From: Pseudomonadota bacterium
GTDB lineage: Bacteria > Pseudomonadota > Alphaproteobacteria > Sphingomonadales > Sphingomonadaceae
Reading direction: 5' to 3'
Assembly: GCA_039818985.1 (NCBI GenBank)
Contig: JBCBSU010000001.1
Span: 1,328,367 to 1,392,366, forward strand
Length of the DNA: 64,000 nucleotides
The number at the start of each line of letters is the position of its first letter. Position 1 is the stretch's first letter. The translations under genes were made by a program, and so were the position numbers. This document shows positions 7,538 through 17,330 of this stretch, piece after piece. Below the pieces are notes generated by a model. It ran no database searches. It had not been told where the DNA came from and saw only the letters and a list, made by a program, of their open reading frames with translations.

Positions 7538-9760
7538 TTATTCGCTCACTGGATCTTGGGTAATGCTGGTGTCGAAGTGCAGCCGTACCTCGGCGCCGCC
7601 CATTGCAGATGTGGCAAAGGCGATGCTGCCGAAATGTTCCTCGACAATTTTCTTGACGATCGCGAGACCAAGGCCGGTGCCTTTGTCGCGGGTCGTCACA
7701 TAAGGTTCGATCAAATGGTCATGATCTTCGGGCAGCCCGATGCCATCATCGCTGATGACGATGTCGACATTTGTGTCATCCGACCGGATTTCGACCATTA
7801 TGGTGCCGCTGGCATTTTCTTCATTACGCCCTTCGGCTTCATGCTTTGCCTCAATGGCCTCAACCGCATTTTTCAGCAGGTTGATGATCGCCTGCGATAT
7901 TTGCCGCCGGTCGCAGGAGAACAGGCACTCTTCAACATCATGCTCGGTCGTGAAAGTTATCCCCGAATGGGCGACACGCTGCATGAATACGGCCTGGCGT
8001 ACCAGATCGATCAGATTCTCCTCACGGAAAACCGGTTTTGGCATGCGCGCAAAGGAAGAGAATTCATCGACCATATTCCGCAGGTCACCAACCTGGCGAA
8101 TGATCGTCTCGGTAAGCTGGTTGAAGGTATCCATATCATCGCCGATACGCTCGCCAAAGCGGCGTTTCAGGCGTTCCGAAGCAAGCTGGATCGGTGTCAG
8201 CGGGTTCTTGATCTCATGCGCAATGCGCCGCGCGACATCGGACCAGGCCGCCTGACGCTGGTCAAGCAGTTGCTGGGTGATGTCATCAAAGGTGATGACC
8301 TGCCCTACCCCGCCCGGACTGCTGCGGGCTGCCAGCGTCAGCAGATCATTGCCACGACGGAACTGCACCACCGCACGGCCCTGTTCGCTCTCGGCAACAT
8401 CGGCAAGAAAGGGTGCGATTTCGGATAATGGCCGGTCGATAAAGCTCTGTCCCTGATCAATCAGCAGCTCCTGTGCCGAACTGTTCATCAGCCGCACAAT
8501 CCCTTCATCATCGACCGAGATGATCCCGGCGCTGACCGACTCGACAACCGTCTGCATGAACACCCGACGCTCATCGAGTTGATGATTGGCGCGAACCAGC
8601 GCCTGGCGCTGCTCGTCCAGCTTCTCGGTCATGCTGTTAAATGCGCGGCCGAGCATGCTGACCTCGTCGCGCGCCTCGGTATCGCTGACACGCGCAGCGA
8701 AATTGCCGCGGCTTACCTCGCGCGAGGCTCCTACCAGATCGCTCAGCGGCGCCACCATCCGGTCTGCGAATTTGACCGCGACCCAGAGTGCAATCGCCAG
8801 CAACAGCAGCGACACCAGATACAACGCCACATTGAAGCGCAATTGCAGCGAGCGGGTTCGTCCCGAAAGCGCGTCATAATCGTTGAGCACGGCACGTGCT
8901 CTCTCCCACTGGCTCAGAGCCAGCTGGCTTGAGGCACGTGAGGCATAAAGGAACACATCGCCGGCACCATCGAGCATGGTCACCGCCTCGATCCGGTCAT
9001 CGGTGAAGGCGAGTGCGACATCATTGCCCGCGCGCAGCTCACCCAGCATCTCGGCAGTCACTCGTGACGCCAGATTGCGGTCATTGGGATCGACGATCAC
9101 CGCAGTGCGCAAGACACCATCATCGCCGCGCTCCAATATCGCGGATTCGTTGAACTTTCGTACCACGACCTGATAGGAATAGGCCTCGGCGAATTCGGGG
9201 TTGTCGACGGTTGTCTGGCGCAGATAGCCGCTGAGATCCTCGGCCATGGCGAGACTCTCATTGCGCACATCGCGCGCGCTCTGATCATTATAGCCCAGCG
9301 CCAGTTCATTGGCGTTTTCCAGCACGTTGCGGGCGCGGTCGGAATACCAGAATTCGACACCATATTGGAACAATAGCGAGGCGAAGAACACCACCAGCAA
9401 AGTCGGTACAGCAGCGACAATCGCGAACAAACCGACAAGCCTGGTATGGTAAAGGCCCGACGAACCGGCAATCGCCCTTTCCGCGCGCCGCTTGGCAAAG
9501 CGCCGCGCCAGCAGCACCAATATCATCATTGCCGGGAACAGATTGGCAAGAAGCAGGCTGGATGCCCAGATTGCAGGCAATACCCTGTCGGCCGCATCCT
9601 CTGCAGTCAATATCCGGACGGTAATAGCCAGCATTGTGAGCAGCAACGCCGTCATGCCCCATTCGGCATAGGCGTAGCGCCGGTCACTATCGGCACTGGA
9701 AACATTATCTGCAGTGCGGAACCAGCCGGCAATGGAGGGGAATATGCTCGTCGACGCCAT
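7538..9760 (-). CDS. ntrY: Membrane sensor histidine kinase NtrY
   Basis: 740 residues. The N-terminal part has several hydrophobic helices and an extracytoplasmic region of about 200 residues, then a HAMP linker (APLSDLVGASREVSRGNFAARV area), a PAS-like segment (VESVSAGIISVDDEGIVRLMN), a HisKA H-box ARRIAHEIKNPLTPIQ with the phospho-accepting His, and a HATPase_c domain with N box (AIINLLKNAVEA), G1 (ISDDGIGLP) and G2 (GTGLGLAIV). This is the standard NtrY architecture; it phosphorylates NtrX and responds to nitrogen or redox signals in studied relatives. A 71-base gap separates its start from the ntrC stop, so a minor internal promoter is possible. Confidence 0.95.
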   Translation of the reverse strand: MASTSIFPSIAGWFRTADNVSSADSDRRYAYAEWGMTALLLTMLAITVRILTAEDAADRVLPAIWASSLLLANLFPAMMILVLLARRFAKRRAERAIAGSSGLYHTRLVGLFAIVAAVPTLLVVFFASLLFQYGVEFWYSDRARNVLENANELALGYNDQSARDVRNESLAMAEDLSGYLRQTTVDNPEFAEAYSYQVVVRKFNESAILERGDDGVLRTAVIVDPNDRNLASRVTAEMLGELRAGNDVALAFTDDRIEAVTMLDGAGDVFLYASRASSQLALSQWERARAVLNDYDALSGRTRSLQLRFNVALYLVSLLLLAIALWVAVKFADRMVAPLSDLVGASREVSRGNFAARVSDTEARDEVSMLGRAFNSMTEKLDEQRQALVRANHQLDERRVFMQTVVESVSAGIISVDDEGIVRLMNSSAQELLIDQGQSFIDRPLSEIAPFLADVAESEQGRAVVQFRRGNDLLTLAARSSPGGVGQVITFDDITQQLLDQRQAAWSDVARRIAHEIKNPLTPIQLASERLKRRFGERIGDDMDTFNQLTETIIRQVGDLRNMVDEFSSFARMPKPVFREENLIDLVRQAVFMQRVAHSGITFTTEHDVEECLFSCDRRQISQAIINLLKNAVEAIEAKHEAEGRNEENASGTIMVEIRSDDTNVDIVISDDGIGLPEDHDHLIEPYVTTRDKGTGLGLAIVKKIVEEHFGSIAFATSAMGGAEVRLHFDTSITQDPVSE

Positions 9761-9831
9761 TAGTGATGCAATACAGCACTAGTGTTGCCAGTAAAACACA
9801 AATGTCAGTGGATATGGACAGTTTGTCGACG

Positions 9832-11262
9832 TTATTTGTCGCCTTGTCGTGCAGTCTCTGGCAAAAGGCCGTGCTGCTTCAGCTTCTTCCTCAGCGTGTT
9901 GCGATTGATACCGAGCAATTGCGCCGCCTGGATCTGATTGTGTCCGGCGCGGCTCATCACCCTTTGCAATAGTGGTTTCTCCAACAGGGAAAGGGCCGAC
10001 GCATAAATATCGCCATCATCCCCAGAGATGCGCTGCAGCAATAGATCCACTGCCGCCTCGAATGCGGCATTGTCATCGCTGGCCGCACTGGCCGGCCCCA
10101 GCAGCTCGGTGACCATGGATTGCGTCACCGTGTCGCCACTGGTCATGGCGATAATCCGCATCACCGCATTTCTCAGTTCGCGGACATTGCCGCGCCACTC
10201 TGGCGTCTGCAACGCGGCAATAGCGCCCTTGGTAAAGCGCTTTTCATCTAGCCCCTGATGCATGGCTCTGCCGGCAAAATGCCGCACCAGATCGGGTATA
10301 TCCTCGCGCCTTTGCCGCAGCGGCGGCAGCGTGATTGGCAACACATTGATCCGGTAATACAGATCTTCGCGGAATTGCCCCGCCGCTATCAGGGCCTCGA
10401 AATCCTGGTGCGTCGCGGCGATAATCCTGACATTGATGCGAATCTGCTCGTGGCCGCCAATACGGACGATATACCCCTCCTGCAGTGCGCGCAGCAGGCG
10501 CGTTTGTGCCGCCATCGACATATCGCCAATTTCATCGAGAAACAGGGTGCCGCCATGGGCCTGCTCGAACATGCCGATCTGACGCTCTACAGCGCCGGTA
10601 AAGGCGCCCCTCTCATGACCGAACAGTACCGACTCGATCAGCTCGGACGGGATTGCAGCGACATTGACGGGGACAAACGGCCCCTGTTTGCGGTGGCCAG
10701 CATAGTGGATCGCTTCTGCCACCAGCTCCTTACCGGTGCCGGATTCGCCAAGCAGCAGAACCGAAAGGTCGTTTTTCAGTACCTTGCCAATGGCGCGATA
10801 GACATGCTGCATTGCGGTGCTGCGACCGATGATCTGCATGCCTTCGGAAGTCTCGGCAAGCGCCTCCCCTGCACCCGCGGCATTGTTAGCCCTGGCCTTT
10901 TGCGACGACACTGCTTTTTGTGCTGAGGCAATCAGTGCCTCGAGGTCGAACGGCTTGGGAAAATATTCAAAGGCATCGAGGTCGCTGGCGCGCACGGCGG
11001 TATCGAGGGTGTTCTGCGCCGACATCACAATCACCGGGATTTCCGGTTCGAGCCGCTGCGACAGCTTGGCAAGGCTATCGAGGCTGTCACCATCTTCGAG
11101 CAGGACATCGGTAATCAGCAGCGCATAATCATGCATGCCAAGCTGGCTGTCGCGTTCGTCACGACGCTGCACAACATCGACCTCCCACCCCTCGGCGGTC
11201 AGCGCCGCGGTCAGCACATGGGCGATGGTGCGATCATCCTCGGCTAGCAATATGCGGGTCAT
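9832..11262 (-). CDS. ntrC: Nitrogen regulation response regulator NtrC
   Basis: 476 residues with receiver domain (Asp52 in LLITDVLL), sigma-54 activator AAA+ domain with Walker A GESGTGKE, an intact GAFTGA loop (FGHERGAFTGAVER), Walker B GGTLFLDEIGDM, and a Fis-type DNA-binding helix-turn-helix (GHNQIQAAQLLGINRNTLRKKL region). When phosphorylated by NtrB it activates sigma-54 promoters of nitrogen-assimilation genes such as glnA and glnK. The start overlaps the ntrB stop by four bases, showing tight coupling of sensor and regulator. The intact loop contrasts with the neighbouring NtrX. Confidence 0.96.
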   Translation of the reverse strand: MTRILLAEDDRTIAHVLTAALTAEGWEVDVVQRRDERDSQLGMHDYALLITDVLLEDGDSLDSLAKLSQRLEPEIPVIVMSAQNTLDTAVRASDLDAFEYFPKPFDLEALIASAQKAVSSQKARANNAAGAGEALAETSEGMQIIGRSTAMQHVYRAIGKVLKNDLSVLLLGESGTGKELVAEAIHYAGHRKQGPFVPVNVAAIPSELIESVLFGHERGAFTGAVERQIGMFEQAHGGTLFLDEIGDMSMAAQTRLLRALQEGYIVRIGGHEQIRINVRIIAATHQDFEALIAAGQFREDLYYRINVLPITLPPLRQRREDIPDLVRHFAGRAMHQGLDEKRFTKGAIAALQTPEWRGNVRELRNAVMRIIAMTSGDTVTQSMVTELLGPASAASDDNAAFEAAVDLLLQRISGDDGDIYASALSLLEKPLLQRVMSRAGHNQIQAAQLLGINRNTLRKKLKQHGLLPETARQGDK

Positions 11263-12386
11263 GTGTTCCGCCCCTTCTGGTCCGCCGCGGCAAAGAACAG
11301 GCGGAACTGGGTTTCTCCCTTGTCCTCGTCACGGCGATAGACAATGCGGCCCTGCATCTGTGTCACCATCTGGCGTACCAATGCCAGCCCGAGCCCCTGC
11401 CCGTTGACCTTGCTGGTAGCAAAGGGGGTAAACAGATGCGGCGCGATGCTGTCAGCGACACCGGGGCCATTATCGGTCACCCGGATCTCCACTGGCAAGC
11501 GGATCATCTTGCCCTCGCGGCGGCTTTCGATGCGCAGGCCGGGAGCGAAATGGCTGCTCAGCGTGATCACCGGATTATCCTGATTGAGGCAGGCATCGGC
11601 GGCGTTGGACACCAGATTATGCACAATCTGGGTCAGCACCGGCACCGAAGCCATGATTTCAGGTAGCGAGGGATCATAATGTTCGACAATCCTGATCTGC
11701 CGGTCATGTTCGGCAAGGCAAAGCATCTTCACACGGTCGAGTACCTCATGGACGTTGACCGGTCCGGTCTGACCGACAACAGCACGACCACGAAACTGCA
11801 TCCGGTCGATCAGTTCGGCGATGCGGTCCACCTCATGCGCTATCAGTGCCACCAGATCGCCTTCGCCATTATCATCCCTGCCTCGCTGTTGGCGCGCCAG
11901 AAGCTGCGCGGCGCCACGTATCCCGGCCAGCGGGTTCTTGATCTCATGTGCCAATATCTCCGGCCCGCGCAACGCCGCAGCACCGTCATCGGCATCACTA
12001 TAGGAAGCAATGCCATCGGGTGCATAGGAGGGGATCATCGCCGCTACCCGCCAACCCGGCCATTCGGCCATGGGCGACAGGGACATGTCGATACTGAAAC
12101 GCTTTTCGATGCCACTGATCCGGCAGGATGCATCGCGCACGGTGATATCCGCATCGGCATTATCCAGCGCCAGTGCCAGCCGCGGATCGGCGAAATGCAA
12201 TATGGCGGAGAGTGCATGGCGCGCCAGCGTCGACCGACTGGCGGCAAGAAGGGTCTCCGCCGCCGCATTGGCATCGGCAATCATGCCATCGGGCGCGATC
12301 AGCAATATCGATACCGGCAACGCCGCAGCGGTGTCCGCGAGGCTAGGCGTATCGTTCCTGTCGATAATGCCGATCCTGTCAGGCAC
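11259..12386 (-). CDS. ntrB: Nitrogen sensor histidine kinase NtrB
   Basis: 375 residues, soluble. An N-terminal PAS domain (SILLIAPDGMIADANAAAE region) precedes the H-box EILAHEIKNPLAGIRGAAQLL, and a HATPase_c domain follows with N box (IVHNLVSNAADAC), G1 (VTDNGPGV) and G2 (NGQGLGLALV). NtrB (GlnL) autophosphorylates and controls NtrC under direction of PII protein. The start codon is GTG (bases 12386-12384), 18 bases after dusB; an internal ATG would remove the first part of the PAS domain. Its stop overlaps the ntrC start. Confidence 0.95.
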   Translation of the reverse strand: MPDRIGIIDRNDTPSLADTAAALPVSILLIAPDGMIADANAAAETLLAASRSTLARHALSAILHFADPRLALALDNADADITVRDASCRISGIEKRFSIDMSLSPMAEWPGWRVAAMIPSYAPDGIASYSDADDGAAALRGPEILAHEIKNPLAGIRGAAQLLARQQRGRDDNGEGDLVALIAHEVDRIAELIDRMQFRGRAVVGQTGPVNVHEVLDRVKMLCLAEHDRQIRIVEHYDPSLPEIMASVPVLTQIVHNLVSNAADACLNQDNPVITLSSHFAPGLRIESRREGKMIRLPVEIRVTDNGPGVADSIAPHLFTPFATSKVNGQGLGLALVRQMVTQMQGRIVYRRDEDKGETQFRLFFAAADQKGRNT

Positions 12387-12404
12387 GCCAGGCCACCATG
12401 CGGC

Positions 12405-13415
12405 TCAAGCGGCCTGCCGCTGTTCCAGCCAGGGTTCGTAAAAAGCGGTCAGACTGTCGATGACCTGTTCCGGGTCTTCCATACGGTTGACCGCATTGCG
12501 GAAGTCGGCAGAGCCAGTCAGGCCCTTGGTGTACCAGCCGAGATGCTTGCGCGCGACGCGGACACCGACATTCTCGCCATATAGCGCCAGCATGGCGCGA
12601 TAATGCTCGACAATGACATGATATTGCGTCGCCAGATCGGGATCGGGCAAGCGGGTGCGATCCCCGCCCGACTGGTTGAACCAGTGCATCACCTGCCCCA
12701 GCAGCCAAGGCTTGCCATAGGCACCGCGACCGATCATCACGCCATCGGCGCCGCTTTGGTCCAGTGCGGTTTCGGCATCCTCGATCGAGCAGATATCGCC
12801 ATTGACAATGACCGGGATCGACACCGCATCCTTGACCTTGCGGATAAAGGCCCAGTCGGCATGCCCCTTGTACATCTGGTTGCGCGTGCGGCCATGCACG
12901 GTGATCATCTTGGCGCCCAGATCCTCGGCAATATGCGCCAGTTCAGGCGCGTTGAGGCTGTCATGGCACCAGCCCATACGCATCTTCACCGTAACCGGGA
13001 CATCGACAGCATCAACCGTAGCCTTGATCAATGATGCCGCGAGCGGAAGGTCGCGCATCAGCGCCGAACCGGCATCGCCATTGACCACCTTTTTCACCGG
13101 ACAGCCCATATTGATGTCGATAATCGCCGCGCCACGATCCTCGTTGAGCCTGGCCGCTTCGGCCATGCGCTCAGGAGCACAACCGGCGAGCTGCATCGAT
13201 ACCGGCTCTTCGGACGGTGCCCAGGCCGCCTTTTGCAGCGATTGCCGGGTTTCGCGGATCATCGCTTCGCTGGCGATCATCTCGGTGACGTTGAGACCCG
13301 AGCCGAAACGCCGCACCAGAGTGCGGAACGGACGATCGGTAACACCCGTCATCGGCGCCAGGATCACCGGACAGGCAATTTCATGATTACCGATTTTGAT
13401 CGGGGCGAGCGCCAT
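12405..13415 (-). CDS. dusB: tRNA-dihydrouridine synthase DusB (NifR3)
   Basis: 336 residues. FMN-dependent TIM-barrel enzyme reducing uridines in the tRNA D-loop. Motifs: [15 protein letters not shown] at the N-terminus, [11 protein letters not shown] with the catalytic Cys, [40 protein letters not shown] and [13 protein letters not shown]. The start at MALAPIKIG was preferred over a GTG/ATG 28 codons upstream because DusB proteins begin just before the first barrel strand. It heads the ntrBC operon, the classic nifR3 position in alphaproteobacteria, and is divergent from ispDF; the shared upstream region (13416-13558) must hold both promoters. Confidence 0.95.
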   Translation of the reverse strand: MALAPIKIGNHEIACPVILAPMTGVTDRPFRTLVRRFGSGLNVTEMIASEAMIRETRQSLQKAAWAPSEEPVSMQLAGCAPERMAEAARLNEDRGAAIIDINMGCPVKKVVNGDAGSALMRDLPLAASLIKATVDAVDVPVTVKMRMGWCHDSLNAPELAHIAEDLGAKMITVHGRTRNQMYKGHADWAFIRKVKDAVSIPVIVNGDICSIEDAETALDQSGADGVMIGRGAYGKPWLLGQVMHWFNQSGGDRTRLPDPDLATQYHVIVEHYRAMLALYGENVGVRVARKHLGWYTKGLTGSADFRNAVNRMEDPEQVIDSLTAFYEPWLEQRQAA

Positions 13416-13558
13416 GCATTTTACTCGACTATGGGGTGATGAAAATTTAGGCAGCCGATAGCCGCAATTCCCCAATTCCGCAAGTCTGCGGCGCGACAAT
13501 GGGCGTTCGCGCAGCTATCCCGCAATCTGCCGCATGGACAAGCGCCAATCGATTTGTC

Positions 13559-14758
13559 ATGGGGCATGATGTTGTGAGCGAGTTTCAGGCCATCATTGTT
13601 GCCGCCGGGAGCGGATCGCGCGCAGGCGGCGACAGCCCCAAGCAATATCGCGACTATCGCGGCCAACCGCTGCTGGCGCACAGCGTTGAAAGCCTGTTGG
13701 CGCATAACGACTTGCAGCATCTTGTGGTGGTCATCGGTGCCGGGCAGGAACAGCAGGCGGGCGACATTCTGCCCCATGATCCGCGCATCACCATCACCAT
13801 GGGCGGCGACAGTCGCATGGCATCCGTCGCCAATGGGGTGGCGGCGCTGGCCAAGACCGGCATCGATGCCAACAGCCTGGTGCTGGTGCATGATGCTGCC
13901 CGTCCCGGCCTGTCACACGGAGTGATTGATCGTCTGCTCGCTGCGCTGGAAGATCATGCTGGTGCGGTTCCGGTGCTGCCCATGGTCGACAGCATGACGG
14001 AAAATGCCGGGGCATTGCTCGGCGAGGCGGTTGACCGTGATGCTTTTGTCAGAGTGCAGACGCCGCAGGCATTTCGCTTCGGAATTCTGGCCGAGGCGCA
14101 TAAAGACTGGTCAGATGAAGCTGACGCCGTGCCAACAGATGATGCACGCATGGTTCAGCAAGCGGGACATAATGTCGCCGCTGTGGAAGGTGATGAACGG
14201 CTTGGCAAAATCACCTTCGCCGAGGATTTTATCAGGGATGGAGAGATAATGGAGAGCAAGACGGCTAGCCCCCTTCCCGTGATCCGCATCGGCAATGGCT
14301 ATGATGTTCACCGTTTCGAGCCCGGGGATCATATCTGGCTATGTGGTGTCAAAATTGGCCATAATGCCGGGCTAAAAGGCCATAGCGATGCCGATGTCGG
14401 GCTGCATGCACTGACCGACGCGCTGCTCGGTGCCTTGGCTATAGGAGATATTGGCGACCATTTCCCGGATAATGACCCACGATGGGCCGGCGCCTCGTCT
14501 GACCGCTTTCTCGAGCATGCTGCGGTGCAGGTGCGCCGTGCGGGCTATAAAATCGGCAATGTCGATATTACGCTGATATGCGAGGCACCCAAGGTGAAGC
14601 CGCATCGCGAGACCATGCGCAGCCGGGTTGCAGAGATATTGGGGCTTTCGATCGATACGGTAAGCATCAAGGCCACGACAACCGAGGCGCTGGGCTTTAC
14701 CGGACGGCGCGAAGGGATTGCCGCACAGGCCAGCGCGCTTATAGTGTCAGCAAACTGA
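13559..14758 (+). CDS. ispDF: Bifunctional IspD/IspF of the MEP isoprenoid pathway
   Basis: About 400 residues. The N-terminal half is IspD (CTP: MEP cytidylyltransferase) with the nucleotide-binding IIVAAGSGSRAGGDSPKQY and VLVHDAARP. The C-terminal half is IspF (MECDP synthase) with GNGYDVHRFEPG (metal Asp and His), KGHSDADVGLHALTDALLGA and GDIGDHFPDNDP. The fused enzyme catalyses the third and fifth dedicated steps towards IPP/DMAPP and is common in alphaproteobacteria. The ATG at 13559 has no clear Shine-Dalgarno; a GTG at 13574, five codons in and preceded by a GGGG run, is an equally good start. The intervening IspE step is encoded elsewhere. Confidence 0.95.
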   Translation: MGHDVVSEFQAIIVAAGSGSRAGGDSPKQYRDYRGQPLLAHSVESLLAHNDLQHLVVVIGAGQEQQAGDILPHDPRITITMGGDSRMASVANGVAALAKTGIDANSLVLVHDAARPGLSHGVIDRLLAALEDHAGAVPVLPMVDSMTENAGALLGEAVDRDAFVRVQTPQAFRFGILAEAHKDWSDEADAVPTDDARMVQQAGHNVAAVEGDERLGKITFAEDFIRDGEIMESKTASPLPVIRIGNGYDVHRFEPGDHIWLCGVKIGHNAGLKGHSDADVGLHALTDALLGALAIGDIGDHFPDNDPRWAGASSDRFLEHAAVQVRRAGYKIGNVDITLICEAPKVKPHRETMRSRVAEILGLSIDTVSIKATTTEALGFTGRREGIAAQASALIVSAN

Positions 14759-14775
14759 AGAGTAGGACAGAAATC

Positions 14776-15321
14776 ATGGTAAAAATGGCAAGAAAATTTT
14801 TCGCTGGAGCACTGGCCCTGTCGGCACTGGCTTCGCACCAGGCAGCTCTGGCGCAGGACAACGCAGCAAGCTGCGCGACCGTCGAACAGGCAGAGGCGCT
14901 GATGATTGCGGTGATGCCTGGCATCATCCGTTCAGTCAGTGATCTGTGCCAGCCGCATTTGCCTGCCGGTGCGGAACTGGCGACATCTTCCAGCCATGTC
15001 GATACCGTGCTCGTACCGGCGGCGCGCGAAGCCTTTCCGACTGCGCTCGATACATTCATGGTAATCGGCGGGACCGAAATGCCTGCAGAATTGCGCAGCC
15101 TTGGCTATGACCAGCTTATGCCACTTCTCGATGGGGTTCTGGGCCAGCAGATTGCCGGTGATATCAAGCCCGAAAGCTGTGGTTCGATCAACCGGATTTA
15201 TACCTCGCTAAAGGCCATGTCACCGCAGCAGAGTGCGTCGCTGATCGTTGCCCTTGTCGAGATTTCGGGCGATAAAGAGTCTCCGCTGAAGATTTGCCCA
15301 ATCACAGCTGCCGGTGACTGA
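14776..15321 (+). CDS. Secreted protein of unknown function
   Basis: 181 residues with a clear Sec signal peptide (basic MVKMARK, a hydrophobic core of Ala/Leu, and a likely cleavage after ALA-Q or AQ-D at about residue 27). The mature part is helical-looking, holds four cysteines (in SCATVEQ, LCQPHL, ESCGSIN and KICPI) that could form two disulfides, and has no motif I know. An AGGA ribosome-binding site lies 10 bases before the ATG. It sits between ispDF and the CinA-type gene on the same strand, with 17 and 6 bases spacing, so co-transcription is likely. Periplasmic location is inferred. Confidence 0.8.
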   Translation: MVKMARKFFAGALALSALASHQAALAQDNAASCATVEQAEALMIAVMPGIIRSVSDLCQPHLPAGAELATSSSHVDTVLVPAAREAFPTALDTFMVIGGTEMPAELRSLGYDQLMPLLDGVLGQQIAGDIKPESCGSINRIYTSLKAMSPQQSASLIVALVEISGDKESPLKICPITAAGD

Positions 15322-15327
15322 TCGGCC

Positions 15328-15831
15328 ATGGCTGCATTGGTGCCCGATGACATTGCCAGCATCGCCCAGCAAGTGCTGGACGGCAACCGCGAAGCGGGTC
15401 GGCGCATTGCTGTGGCCGAAAGTTGCACCGGCGGGCTGGTTTCGGCGGCGCTGACCGAATGGCCGGGCAGCTCGGACGTATTCGAGCGCGGTTATGTCAC
15501 CTATTCCAACGCCGCCAAGACCGAGGAACTGGAGGTCAGCCCCGATATCATCGATGCCTTTGGCGCAGTTTCGATCGCCGTGGCCTGGGCCATGGCCAAG
15601 GGTGCCTTGGCGAAATCGGGAGCGGATATTGCGGTTTCGATCACCGGTGTTGCCGGCCCCGGCGGCGGCACCGAGAAGAAACCTGTCGGCACTGTGGTTT
15701 TTGCGTGCATCAAAAAAGGGGATGACCCGGAAAAAGTGGTAGCCGAACTCAAGCGTTTCGGTGAAGATCTGAGCCGTGATGAAATTCGTCGTCAGGCGGC
15801 GTTGTGCGCGCTGGAGCTTTTCCTGCCATAA
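15328..15831 (+). CDS. pncC: CinA-type nicotinamide-nucleotide amidohydrolase
   Basis: 167 residues, matching the stand-alone C-terminal CinA domain. Signatures are VAESCTGGLVSAALTEWPGSS, YVTYSNAAKTEELEV, and SITGVAGPGGGTEKKPVGTV. Enzymes of this family deamidate nicotinamide mononucleotide to nicotinate mononucleotide in the pyridine nucleotide cycle. The larger CinA protein also has an N-terminal MoCF domain, which is missing here as it is in many Gram-negatives. The 3' end overlaps the RatA/Coq10-like gene on the opposite strand by 40 bases. Confidence 0.92.
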   Translation: MAALVPDDIASIAQQVLDGNREAGRRIAVAESCTGGLVSAALTEWPGSSDVFERGYVTYSNAAKTEELEVSPDIIDAFGAVSIAVAWAMAKGALAKSGADIAVSITGVAGPGGGTEKKPVGTVVFACIKKGDDPEKVVAELKRFGEDLSRDEIRRQAALCALELFLP

Positions 15832-16253
15832 AGCGCATCGGCACGCGTCTCGAAAGCGGCAACCATCTTGCGGAACGCCTTGTCGAAATACTGCCCCGCC
15901 AGTCGCTCGAAAAAGCGATTGTGAAAGTTGAAGGCGACGTAAAAGTCGACCCGGCACCGATCGTTGCCATGCGGATGGAATAGCCAGCGATTTTCCAGAT
16001 TGCGCAATGGCCCGTCGAGATATTCGACAATAATAGCCTCACCCGGCTTTTTGGTGACATGTGAGGTGAACTTCTCACGCAGCTGTTTGAAGCCGACAAT
16101 CATATCCGCGACCATCTCAGTCTCGCTGTCCGAGCGGATGCGCGTACCGACAACCCATGGCAGGAATTCCTCATAGGAATCGACATCGGCCACCAGATCG
16201 TAAACCTGTTGCGGCGTATAGGGCAGATAGCGGGTTTCGCTATGACTGGGCAT
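15792..16253 (-). CDS. Coq10/RatA family START-like protein
   Basis: 153 residues with the polyketide-cyclase/START-like fold of the Coq10 family: N-terminal RYLPYTPQQVYDLVADVDSYEEFLPWV, then VADMIVGFKQLREKFTSHV and a C-terminal helix AGQYFDKAFRKMVAAFETRA. Bacterial members are annotated RatA, after the E. coli protein reported to block 70S formation, but mitochondrial and alphaproteobacterial homologues bind ubiquinone and help respiratory electron transfer; the latter role is the more likely here. It lies five bases upstream of lipA's stop region on the same strand (downstream of lipA in transcription), an order seen in related genomes. Confidence 0.9.
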   Translation of the reverse strand: MPSHSETRYLPYTPQQVYDLVADVDSYEEFLPWVVGTRIRSDSETEMVADMIVGFKQLREKFTSHVTKKPGEAIIVEYLDGPLRNLENRWLFHPHGNDRCRVDFYVAFNFHNRFFERLAGQYFDKAFRKMVAAFETRADALYGRKSSSAHNAA

Positions 16254-16258
16254 CAGGC

Positions 16259-17203
16259 TCAGCGCTGGGCAGCCTGTTTGGCAAGCTGCTCCTCGCGTGC
16301 CTTGCGCAGCCGTTCGAAATCGTCACCGGCATGATAGCTGGAACGGGTCAACGGGCTTGAGGCCACCAGCAAGAAACCCTTGGCCCGGGCAATGGCGGCA
16401 TAGGCGTCAAAGGCCTTGGGGGTGACGAAATCGGCGACCTTGGCATGTTTCGGCGTCGGTTGCAGATACTGACCCATAGTCATGAAATCGATATCGGCCG
16501 AGCGCATGTCGTCCATCACCTGATGCACTTCGAGCCGTTCCTCACCCAGTCCCAGCATGATACCCGATTTGGTGAAGATCGACGGATCATGGCGCTTGAC
16601 CTGCTCGAGCAGACGGATCGAAGCGTAATAGCGCGCGCCAGGGCGAATGGTCGGATAGAGACGCGGTACCGTTTCCAGATTATGGTTATAAACATCGGGC
16701 CGCGCGGTGACGATTGCCTCTACCGCGGCTTCCGATTTGTTGCGAAAATCGGGCGTGAGAATCTCAATGGTGGTGTCCGGCGTGTTGCGACGCAGTGCCT
16801 CGATCACCTTGACGAACTGGCTGGCACCACCATCGGGCAGATCATCGCGATCGACCGAAGTGACAACAATATGCTGCAAGCCCATCTTGGCCGCTGCGAC
16901 CGCAAGATTTTCCGGTTCCATCGGATCGACCGGACGCGGCATACCGGTCTTGACGTTGCAAAAGGCACAGGCCCGGGTGCAGACATCGCCGAGGATCATA
17001 ACCGTGGCATGTTTCTTGGTCCAGCATTCACCGATATTGGGGCACGCTGCCTCTTCACACACGGTGTTGAGGTTGAGATCGCGCATCAGCTTGCGGGTCT
17101 CGTGGAATCCCTTGCTCACAGGCGCTTTCACCCGGATCCATTCGGGCTTGCGGACGCGTGGTGGACGCGGTGCTTGTTCGGGTTTTGCGGACATGTCGTT
17201 CAT
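16259..17203 (-). CDS. lipA: Lipoyl synthase
   Basis: 314 residues. Radical SAM enzyme that inserts two sulfurs into protein-bound octanoyl groups. The auxiliary cluster motif [12 protein letters not shown] and the radical SAM motif CTRACAFC are both intact, followed by [14 protein letters not shown] and the C-terminal [10 protein letters not shown] with the conserved RSSY serine ligand. The product is needed by the lipoyl-bearing pyruvate dehydrogenase E1-beta encoded at 41255-42625. Start taken at MNDMSAKPE; a second ATG three codons later is possible, and neither has a strong ribosome-binding site. Confidence 0.96.
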   Translation of the reverse strand: MNDMSAKPEQAPRPPRVRKPEWIRVKAPVSKGFHETRKLMRDLNLNTVCEEAACPNIGECWTKKHATVMILGDVCTRACAFCNVKTGMPRPVDPMEPENLAVAAAKMGLQHIVVTSVDRDDLPDGGASQFVKVIEALRRNTPDTTIEILTPDFRNKSEAAVEAIVTARPDVYNHNLETVPRLYPTIRPGARYYASIRLLEQVKRHDPSIFTKSGIMLGLGEERLEVHQVMDDMRSADIDFMTMGQYLQPTPKHAKVADFVTPKAFDAYAAIARAKGFLLVASSPLTRSSYHAGDDFERLRKAREEQLAKQAAQR

Positions 17204-17330
17204 GGGGATGCAGATAGCGATACAAGCTTGGCGATGCAATGGTAGCAACCGCCGCAAGCCAATTGGTCGCGGCTATCATTCCCCGCGCTATCATTGATCG
17301 CATAGGCCATATCGTCTAGGCCCCGCCGCC